Shown: positions 1 through 5,262 of the stretch, in pieces
Layout of the letters: each line of letters opens with the position of its first letter
How positions within the stretch are numbered: position 1 is the stretch's first letter
Source: Acidobacteriaceae bacterium
Lineage (GTDB): Bacteria; Acidobacteriota; Terriglobia; Terriglobales; Acidobacteriaceae
Length of the DNA stretch: 12,835 nucleotides
Reading direction: 5' to 3'
Assembly: GCA_003156235.1 (NCBI GenBank)
Contig: PMGP01000203.1
Location: forward strand, 407-13,241
The notes under the pieces: model-generated
The model's database searches: none
Seen by the model: only the letters and a program-made list of their open reading frames with translations
Told to the model about the DNA's origin: nothing
Position numbers and translations under genes: made by a program

Positions 1-2
1 CA

Positions 3-30
3 GTACAGCCGGTCGGGAGGCCGGCGCTAC
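3..30. repeat. Imperfect palindrome (REP-like hairpin) upstream of trxB
   Basis: The arms GTA..GCCGGTC and GGCCGGC..TAC pair around a GGGA loop. There are seven inner pairs, one of them G-T, then a two-base mismatch and three outer pairs. No T-run follows, so it is not a classical intrinsic terminator for a gene to the left. GCCGGC-type palindromes recur between genes in acidobacterial chromosomes, so a REP-like copy is the likelier reading. The window edge hides what lies upstream. Confidence 0.5.
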
Positions 31-91
31 AGTTTCATGCTTCGCGGGTCGGCAACGCCGGTGGGGGACTAAAATCAAGCAAGGAAAGCAT

Positions 92-1039
92 ATGACAGAG
101 ATTCGTTCGACCGTAATACTGGGCTCCGGCTGCGCCGGGCTCACAGCCGCAATCTATTCGGCCCGCGCCGGGCTCAACCCATTGATTCTGGAGGGCCACG
201 AGCCCGGGGGCCAGCTCTCGATGACCACTCTGGTGGAGAACTTTCCGGGCTGGCCGGAGGGGATTCAGGGGCCGGAGTTGATCGACAACATGAAGAAGCA
301 GGCGGCGCGGTTTGGGGCGACGTTCCAGCAGGCGGACATGGCTTCGGTGGATCTGAAAGAAAATCCCTTCCGTTTGCAGACTTCGGCGGGCGAGATCGTG
401 ACGCGGACGCTGATAGTGGCCAGCGGGGCGAGCGCGCGCTGGCTGGGGTTGAAGAGCGAGCAGGCGCTAATCGGGCATGGGGTTTCAAGCTGCGCCACGT
501 GCGACGGATTTTTCTTTCGCGGCAAGGAGATTGCGGTGGTGGGCGGAGGCGACTCGGCGATGGAAGAGGCGCACTTTCTCACCCGCTTCGCTGATAAGGT
601 AACGATACTGCACCGCCGCGATGCCTTCCGCGCCTCAAAGATCATGCTGGAGCGGGCCGCGACTCATACGAAGATCGCGATGCGCACCAACACGGTGATC
701 GAGGAAGTGCTGGGCGAGGAAGATAAGGAAGTGAAGGGACTGCGGTTGCGCGATGTGAAGACCGGCGAAGAGAGTATCTTGCCGATCAGCGGGCTCTTCC
801 TGGGCATCGGGCACGAGCCGAATACGAAGATGTTTGCCGGAAAGATTGATCTGGACGAGGACGGCTACATTCGGACTACGGGCAACGTGCTGGTGACGAA
901 GGATGGCGTGGTGGTTCCGGGGATTTATGCCTGCGGAGACGTGCAGGACCGGCGGTACCGGCAGGCGATTACGGCCGCCGGGTCGGGGTGCATGGCCGCG
1001 CTGGAGGCGGAGAAGTTTCTGGAGGAGCAGGGGCATTAA
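92..1039 (+). CDS. trxB: Thioredoxin reductase (NADPH, FAD)
   Basis: This enzyme passes electrons from NADPH through FAD to an active-site disulfide and on to thioredoxin in the cytoplasm. Its 315 residues match the low-molecular-weight bacterial family. The FAD-binding GSGCAG motif is at residues 11-16, where a cysteine sits at the position that is usually proline, followed by PGGQL at 38-42. The redox motif CATC is at 134-137. The NADPH-binding GGGDSA is at 151-156 with HRR at 174-176, typical of NADPH specificity, and the C-terminal FAD motif GDVQD is at 282-286. AAGGAAAG at 81-88 is a good ribosome binding site for the ATG at 92. No thioredoxin gene lies beside it. The stop codon is four bases from the end of the convergent gene. 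The assignment is firm. Confidence 0.96.
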   Translation: MTEIRSTVILGSGCAGLTAAIYSARAGLNPLILEGHEPGGQLSMTTLVENFPGWPEGIQGPELIDNMKKQAARFGATFQQADMASVDLKENPFRLQTSAGEIVTRTLIVASGASARWLGLKSEQALIGHGVSSCATCDGFFFRGKEIAVVGGGDSAMEEAHFLTRFADKVTILHRRDAFRASKIMLERAATHTKIAMRTNTVIEEVLGEEDKEVKGLRLRDVKTGEESILPISGLFLGIGHEPNTKMFAGKIDLDEDGYIRTTGNVLVTKDGVVVPGIYACGDVQDRRYRQAITAAGSGCMAALEAEKFLEEQGH

Positions 1040-1043
1040 GCCG

Positions 1044-1373
1044 CTACCAGGTGTGGAAGACGAAGAACCCCGCCGCTACCAGGCAAACACCGGCGGCGGC
1101 GTGATTCCAACGCAGATGTTCGTTGAAGTAGAAGAGTGTGAAGACGGCGAAGACCACCAGGGTGATGATCTCCTGCATCACTTTGAGTTGAACGGGCGAG
1201 AATCGAGCGGCGCCGATGCGGTTGGCCGGGACCTGGAGCAGGTACTCGAAGAAGGCGATGCCCCAACTGACGAGGATGACCTTCCAGAGCGCCTCCTGGC
1301 GAAACTTCAGGTGGCCGTACCAAGCGAAGGTCATGAAGATGTTGGAGAAGATGAGCAGAATGACTGTCCACAT
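1044..1373 (-). CDS. DMT family small membrane protein (DUF486/DMT_6)
   Basis: This 109-residue protein is almost wholly hydrophobic. Four membrane helices are predicted by eye at about residues 2-19, 28-46, 63-84 and 90-108. The N-terminal stretch SNIFMTFAWYGHLKF and the central FEYLLQVPANRIG are hallmarks of the DUF486/DMT_6 family, a half-size relative of drug/metabolite transporters. No substrate is known for the family, so transport is only suggested by fold; four-helix relatives such as the SMR proteins work as dimers. The ATG at 1371-1373 has no clear Shine-Dalgarno sequence before it. It converges on trxB with a gap of about four bases and diverges from the YggS gene. Family confidence is high, function low. 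Confidence 0.88.
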   Translation of the reverse strand: MWTVILLIFSNIFMTFAWYGHLKFRQEALWKVILVSWGIAFFEYLLQVPANRIGAARFSPVQLKVMQEIITLVVFAVFTLFYFNEHLRWNHAAAGVCLVAAGFFVFHTW

Positions 1374-1413
1374 AGTTAGATTGTATGCAGGCGGGGAGAG
1401 CTGGGGTGCAAGG

Positions 1414-1508
1414 CCACCTGCGGTGGGGCAGACAGTAAAACGTTCCTCAGGGGCTAAAGCCCAAAGTTATTTTCGAGCATTTACGGCACGACTAAAGTCA
1501 TGCCCTGA
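1414..1508. repeat. Multi-hairpin palindromic repeat in the divergent spacer
   Basis: Three hairpins lie within 95 bases. CCACC/GGTGG pairs around TGC at 1414-1426. GGGCT/AGCCC pairs around AA at 1451-1462. GGCACGACT/AGTCATGCC pairs at 1485-1504 with one mismatch and an AA loop. In addition TCAGGG at 1447-1452 is the reverse complement of CCCTGA at 1503-1508, so an outer stem can enclose the last two hairpins. Both of those loops sit in a shared CTAAAG core. The design resembles the composite palindromic repeats seen between genes in Acidobacteriaceae. It fills most of the spacer between the divergent membrane-protein and YggS genes. Confidence 0.6.
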
Positions 1509-1539
1509 CACTTTGTGCGTCGCATGACGCAGGAGCACG

Positions 1540-2268
1540 ATGACTACGCTTGCTGACAATCTCGAACGGCTGGAAGAAGCGATTGAGGCGGCTTGCCGGC
1601 GGGTGGGGCGCGGGCGCGGCGAGGTGGAGCTGATGGCCGTGACGAAGACGTTTCCGGCGGCGACGGTGGCCGAGGCTGCGGCGCTGGGGCTGACGCTCTT
1701 CGGCGAGAATCGTGTGCAGGAGTTTGCGGGCAAGGCGGCGGAGCTGGAGCCGCTGCGCAAGGGCGCGCAACCGATTCGCATGCATCTGATCGGGCATCTG
1801 CAATCGAACAAAGCGGCGCGTGCGGTGGAATTGTTCGATGCGGTGGATTCGCTGGATTCGCTGCGGTTGGCCGAGCGGCTGAATGAGGCGGCGGCCAAGT
1901 GCGGCAAGCGGCTGCAGGTTTTGATCGAGGTGAAGCTCAGCCCGGAGGAGAGCAAGTCGGGGTTAAAGCCGGACTCCGCTGAGGCTGCGGAGTTGCTGGA
2001 GCGGTTGCCGGAGTTGGAACATTTGCAGATGCGCGGGCTGATGACCATTGCGCCTCTCGATGTGGCCGAAGCGGAAACGCGGGCCTGCTTTCGCGGCTTG
2101 CGGGAGTGGCGGGATCGCTGGGCGAAGGCGCATCCGAGGCTGTCGCTGGAGACGCTTTCGATGGGCATGAGCGAGGATTTTGCGCTGGCTATTGAGGCGG
2201 GCGCAACGCGCATCCGCGTAGGGACGGCGCTGTTCGGCGAGCGCGCGGCCAACGGGGAGCGAGACTGA
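1540..2268 (+). CDS. YggS/PROSC family pyridoxal-phosphate homeostasis protein
   Basis: This 242-residue protein belongs to the YggS/YBL036C family, which binds pyridoxal 5'-phosphate, has no established catalytic activity and helps keep B6 vitamers and amino/keto-acid pools in balance. The single domain is an alanine-racemase-like TIM barrel. The PLP lysine is K36 in AVTKTFPA. Other family motifs are FGENRVQE at 54-61, HLIGHLQSNK at 82-91, GLMTI at 166-170, LSMGMS at 206-211 and the phosphate-binding RVGTALFG at 226-233. AGGAG at 1531-1535 is a good ribosome binding site for the ATG at 1540. Its TGA shares one base with the next ATG, so the two genes are very probably translationally coupled. 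Confidence 0.95.
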   Translation: MTTLADNLERLEEAIEAACRRVGRGRGEVELMAVTKTFPAATVAEAAALGLTLFGENRVQEFAGKAAELEPLRKGAQPIRMHLIGHLQSNKAARAVELFDAVDSLDSLRLAERLNEAAAKCGKRLQVLIEVKLSPEESKSGLKPDSAEAAELLERLPELEHLQMRGLMTIAPLDVAEAETRACFRGLREWRDRWAKAHPRLSLETLSMGMSEDFALAIEAGATRIRVGTALFGERAANGERD

Positions 2269-2561
2269 TGCTGCGTTCCACTTCGGAGGGCGTCACGCTG
2301 GCTGTGCGCGCGCAACCCGGCGCAAAGAAGACGGCCATCACCGGGATTTATGGCGAGGGGGCGGCGGCGCAACTGAAGATTGCCGTGAAAGCTCCGCCTC
2401 TCGAAGGCCGCGCTAACCAGGCGCTGATTGCGTTTCTGGCAGAGACGCTGGGCGTGGCGAAGAATGCCGTGGAACTGAAGACGGGCGAGTTGTCGCGGAG
2501 CAAGGTTTTTTTGCTGCGCGGAGTGACGCTGGAAAGGGCTGAATCCGTGCTTCCCAAATGA
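2268..2561 (+). CDS. DUF167 (YggU) family protein
   Basis: This 97-residue protein has the complete DUF167 pattern: an early QPGAKK at 16-21, APPLEGRAN at 42-50, the FLAETLGV helix at 55-62 and the GELSRSK turn at 73-79. Family members fold as a small alpha/beta domain and have no agreed biochemical role. The start overlaps the YggS stop by one base in a TGATG arrangement. Together with the common yggS-yggU neighbourhood in other bacteria, this supports one transcript. The length is normal and nothing is missing. Family confidence is high; the function remains unknown. Confidence 0.92.
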   Translation: MLRSTSEGVTLAVRAQPGAKKTAITGIYGEGAAAQLKIAVKAPPLEGRANQALIAFLAETLGVAKNAVELKTGELSRSKVFLLRGVTLERAESVLPK

Positions 2562-2584
2562 AAGTGGCAGATTGGAATTCTGAT

Positions 2585-2648
2585 ATTTTTGAAAAATGCA
2601 GCAAGTTAGCCCCCGCTGCGCGGGGTTAGCAGGTTAGCAAGTTAGCGA
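2585..2648. repeat. Hairpin embedded in GTTAGC repeats between DUF167 and plsY genes
   Basis: Four copies of GTTAGC occur at 2605, 2625, 2633 and 2641. The last three form a tandem 8-bp unit (GTTAGCAG, GTTAGCAA, GTTAGCGA). A 10-base direct repeat GCAAGTTAGC is found at 2601-2610 and 2637-2646. Between the first two copies, CCCCGC/GCGGGG at 2611-2616 and 2620-2625 forms a six-pair stem with a TGC loop. Just upstream, ATTTTTGAAAAAT at 2585-2597 is a perfect odd palindrome. The stem could slow transcription after the DUF167 gene, but no T-run follows it. Confidence 0.6.
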
Positions 2649-2671
2649 TTTGTGCGACTTAGCTTGCTCGA

Positions 2672-2702
2672 TTGCAATGCAGGGCCTGATACCTGCTACA
2701 CT
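2672..2702 (+). promoter_or_regulatory. Possible plsY promoter with extended -10
   Basis: TGCTACACT at 2694-2702 matches an extended -10 (TGnTATAAT) at the TG and four of the six core positions. TTGCAA at 2672-2677 is a possible -35, but the spacer of 19 bases is long. Transcription would start a few bases before the ATG at 2713, giving a nearly leaderless message. This agrees with the absence of a Shine-Dalgarno sequence there. The match is weak, and read-through from the DUF167 gene is an alternative. Confidence 0.25.
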
Positions 2703-2712
2703 CTCACTCGTT

Positions 2713-3357
2713 ATGATTCTTGCCTGCCTGCTCATTGTGGTTGCCGCTTACCTGCTGGGGTCGATTCCAAGCGGCTACGTGCTGGTGCGCTTGTTTCGCC
2801 ACCAGGACATCCGGCAAACGGGCAGCGGGAACATTGGGGCGACCAATGTTTTGCGCTCCGGTGGCAAGGGGCTGGCCGCGGCCACCTTTTTCATGGACAT
2901 GCTCAAAGGCTGCGCCGCAGTCTGGCTGGGCGGGGCGATGGGCGGGCTGCTTGCGCCCGGCGCCGCGCCGGACGACATGCGGGCGCTGGCCGCGCTGGTC
3001 GCGGTTCTGGGCCACATCTTTCCGGTGTGGCTGGGTTTCAAAGGCGGCAAGGGCGTGGCTACTGGATTTGGCGTATTCCTGGTGGCGTCGCCGTGGGCGG
3101 CTCTGGCGGCTATCTCCGTTTTTTTCATCGTGTTGGCGCTGAGCCGTTACGTCTCGCTGGCATCGATTTTGGGCGCGGGCAGCTTTCCACTGTTTGCCTG
3201 GTGGCTGGGCCGCATCCATCTGTGCGCAGACAGAACCCCGTTTTTTGTGGCTGTTGAAATCGCCGTCGCGCTGCTGCTGATCGCCAAGCATCACCAGAAC
3301 ATCCGTCGCCTGCTGAAGGGCACGGAATCCAAGCTGGGAGCTAAAAAGACCGCATGA
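2713..3357 (+). CDS. plsY: Glycerol-3-phosphate acyltransferase PlsY
   Basis: PlsY is the integral inner-membrane enzyme that transfers an acyl group from acyl-phosphate to sn-glycerol-3-phosphate, making lysophosphatidic acid, the first committed step of phospholipid synthesis. From the ATG at 2713 it is 214 residues, normal for the family, and strongly hydrophobic. Three conserved motifs are intact: GSGNIGATNVLR at 37-48, HIFPVWLGFKGGKGVAT at 101-117 and KHHQNIRRLLKGTESK at 192-207. This start puts MILACLLIVVAAYLLGSIPS at the N terminus, as expected. An in-frame ATG at 2677 would add 12 residues and a TTG at 2650 would add 21; none of the three has a good ribosome binding site. The stop overlaps gpsA by four bases (ATGA), and PlsY uses the product of GpsA. 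Confidence 0.94.
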   Translation: MILACLLIVVAAYLLGSIPSGYVLVRLFRHQDIRQTGSGNIGATNVLRSGGKGLAAATFFMDMLKGCAAVWLGGAMGGLLAPGAAPDDMRALAALVAVLGHIFPVWLGFKGGKGVATGFGVFLVASPWAALAAISVFFIVLALSRYVSLASILGAGSFPLFAWWLGRIHLCADRTPFFVAVEIAVALLLIAKHHQNIRRLLKGTESKLGAKKTA

Positions 3358-4361
3358 GCCGCATAACAGTTTTGGGTTCTGGAGCGTGGGGAACCGCCAT
3401 CGCGCTATCGCTCGACCGGCGCGGCGGACACGAGCTTGCGCTGTGGGCGCACAGCGATGAGCTTGCGCGTCAGATAGTAGACGCTGGCGAAAACAAGCTT
3501 TTTTTGCCGGGTTTTCCGATTCCGGCGGGAGTGAGAATCACGGGCGACACCGCCGCCGTCGGCGAGGCGGAGATTGTTGTCTCTGTGATTCCCTCGGAGT
3601 TTTTGCGCGCAACGATTACGCGCCTGCGCCCTCATCTGCACACGGGGCAGATCATTGTCAGCGCCACCAAGGGCGTGGAAGATCGCAGCCTGCTTCGCAT
3701 GAGCGAGGTGATTGGCTCGTGCCTGACGGAAACGAGTCTCAGGCTGCCGATTGGAGCCTTCAGCGGACCCAGCTTTGCGCAGGAGGTGGCGCAGGGGCAG
3801 CCCACCGCCATCACCGTGGCCTTTGACGATGCGGCGGTTGCGGCGCGCGTGCAAGCGGAGCTGGCCTCGGAGACGCTGCGGCTCTACACTTCGACGGATG
3901 TGATTGGCGTGGAGATGGGCGGGGCGCTGAAGAACGTAATCGCCATCGCCGCCGGAGTTGCGGCAGGGGTAGGGCTGGGATACAACTCAGCAGCCGCGCT
4001 CATGACGCGGGGGATTGCGGAGATTACGCGGCTGGCCGTGGCCTGCGGCGGACGGCGCGAGACGCTGGCCGGACTTTCCGGCGTGGGCGACCTGGTGCTG
4101 ACCTGCACAGGCTCGCTCTCGCGCAACCGCACCGTAGGCCAGGAGCTGGGCCGGGGGCGGAAGCTGCCGGAGATTCTTGCCGGGCTGGGCGGCAAAGTGG
4201 CGGAGGGCGTTCTGACCACGCGCGCGGCGCTGGGGCTGGCGCGACGGCAGGGGATCGAAATGCCCATCACCGAGCAGATGGAGTTGATTTTGGACGAGGG
4301 CAAGGATCCCCGCGAAGCGATCAAGGATTTGATGCTACGGCCGGGCAGGGAAGAGCATTAG
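3354..4361 (+). CDS. gpsA: NAD(P)+-dependent glycerol-3-phosphate dehydrogenase
   Basis: GpsA reduces dihydroxyacetone phosphate to sn-glycerol-3-phosphate in the cytoplasm, supplying the backbone that PlsY acylates. The 335-residue length is standard. The Rossmann motif GSGAWG is at residues 8-13 and SATKG at 103-107. GPSFAQEV is at 138-145. The catalytic lysine is K193 in GGALKN, and the C-terminal substrate-binding region has SGVGDLVLTC at 242-251 and SRNRTVG at 256-262. It begins within the plsY stop codon in an ATGA overlap, a strong sign of translational coupling. I see no convincing intrinsic terminator after its TAG. Confidence 0.96.
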   Translation: MSRITVLGSGAWGTAIALSLDRRGGHELALWAHSDELARQIVDAGENKLFLPGFPIPAGVRITGDTAAVGEAEIVVSVIPSEFLRATITRLRPHLHTGQIIVSATKGVEDRSLLRMSEVIGSCLTETSLRLPIGAFSGPSFAQEVAQGQPTAITVAFDDAAVAARVQAELASETLRLYTSTDVIGVEMGGALKNVIAIAAGVAAGVGLGYNSAAALMTRGIAEITRLAVACGGRRETLAGLSGVGDLVLTCTGSLSRNRTVGQELGRGRKLPEILAGLGGKVAEGVLTTRAALGLARRQGIEMPITEQMELILDEGKDPREAIKDLMLRPGREEH

Positions 4362-4427
4362 GAATTCGCTGCACCTATAGAGTAGAAATACTTTCTCCGG
4401 GACTCACCAGGGCTGTCCAAAACACAA

Positions 4428-4456
4428 TTGACGATGGTACAGTGTGCACGTATGCG
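4428..4456 (+). promoter_or_regulatory. Candidate sigma70-type promoter for the secreted-protein operon
   Basis: TTGACG at 4428-4433 matches five of six consensus -35 bases. A spacer of exactly 17 bases leads to TATGCG at 4451-4456, which matches only three of six -10 positions. Transcription would begin near 4463 and leave a leader of about 90 bases before the ATG at 4555. The -35 and spacing are good and the -10 is poor, so this is only a candidate. Confidence 0.4.
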
Positions 4457-4475
4457 GCGCCGGCGATTTTGCGTC

Positions 4476-4496
4476 GTGAAAACCGGATGTTTTCAC
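4476..4496. promoter_or_regulatory. Perfect 8-bp inverted repeat in the leader of the secreted-protein operon
   Basis: GTGAAAAC at 4476-4483 and GTTTTCAC at 4489-4496 are perfect reverse complements separated by CGGAT. The site lies about 20 bases after the candidate -10 and 58 bases before the start codon at 4555. It could be a repressor operator on DNA or a hairpin in the leader RNA. No T-run follows, so it is not an intrinsic terminator. Confidence 0.45.
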
Positions 4497-4554
4497 CCTG
4501 CGACATTCTCCTGGCGACCATGTGCAAAAGACACCTCTCTGCGAAAGGACAAAT

Positions 4555-5262
4555 ATGTCACAGCGACTTTTCAAAATCGTCTTAAGTTCTCTTCTTCTTG
4601 CATCGGTTTTATTGCTGGCGCGCGGGAATGCCCCGGCCCAGAAGCCTGGTGCAGGCAGCGTGGTTGCTCTCCAGCCACACATTGTCAAGTTCTCGCCTCA
4701 ACTGACGCATGAATCCTTGGTGGGAAGGCCGGACACGGACCTGATCGAGCTTTCCAACGGGCGTCGCATCCAGTTGGGCGACGTGCGGCGAATGCTGGCG
4801 CAATCGCAAAAGATACGGGCGGCGGCCAGCGCTCCCCCGTCGGTGTTTAGGGTTGCCCCGGCGGCCACCGGACTGCGCATCCAGACATCCACAGATCTTG
4901 GCAACGCGCTGCGGACCATGCGCGACAGCGATACCGTGCAGTTGCCCTCGGGGCGGCGCGTGACGGTGGGCCAGATCAAGGCTCTGCAACCGGCGATTGA
5001 AAAGCGGCTGGGGCACAAGCTCGGCGAGCCGGCGACGACGGTGAAGCTCACCGGACCGTCGATCAAATTTGCGACGGGGTTGACGGATGTGCAGGTACAC
5101 AAGCTGCTGCCCGTTCATCCGGCGAATGAGACCATTTTGGAATCACCGCGCGGAACGAGGGTGACGGTGGGACAGATTCAGCAATACTTGCAGAGCACGG
5201 AAGGCGGCGGGACGCCAACAACGATTCCTGCGCCCCCGGCGCAGAAAGGGAGGCAGCAATGA
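4555..5262 (+). CDS. Secreted protein with three GRRVTVGQI-type repeats, unknown function
   Basis: I do not recognise this 235-residue protein. AAAGGA at 4544-4549 fixes the ATG at 4555 as the start; an in-frame GTG at 4522 lacks such a site and would mask the signal peptide. Residues 1-28 look like a Sec signal peptide, with basic RLFK, a leucine-rich core and probable cleavage after APA. The mature part carries three related blocks at about 43-77, 107-141 and 169-208. Each begins with a short beta-like stretch (IVKF, LRIQ, SIKF) and ends in ELSNGRRIQLGDV, QLPSGRRVTVGQI or ESPRGTRVTVGQI, followed by a helix-like segment. The tail is proline- and threonine-rich. It overlaps the next gene by ATGA, so the two products are probably made together and act outside the cytoplasm. 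Confidence 0.85.
   Translation: MSQRLFKIVLSSLLLASVLLLARGNAPAQKPGAGSVVALQPHIVKFSPQLTHESLVGRPDTDLIELSNGRRIQLGDVRRMLAQSQKIRAAASAPPSVFRVAPAATGLRIQTSTDLGNALRTMRDSDTVQLPSGRRVTVGQIKALQPAIEKRLGHKLGEPATTVKLTGPSIKFATGLTDVQVHKLLPVHPANETILESPRGTRVTVGQIQQYLQSTEGGGTPTTIPAPPAQKGRQQ

Noticed and set aside
1467..2372. 301-residue minus-strand open frame opposite the YggS gene
   Set aside because: It is a Ser/Arg/Ala-rich low-complexity antisense of a clear YggS gene and runs across the palindromic repeat. GC-rich codons in one frame keep the opposite frame open by chance.
2650..2712. N-terminal extension of PlsY from a TTG codon
   Set aside because: The extra residues overlap the GTTAGC repeat tract and are not expected in the family, and the TTG has no ribosome binding site.
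4522..4554. N-terminal extension of the repeat protein from a GTG codon
   Set aside because: The ATG at 4555 has an AAAGGA site at the right distance and starts a clean signal peptide; the extension would bury it.
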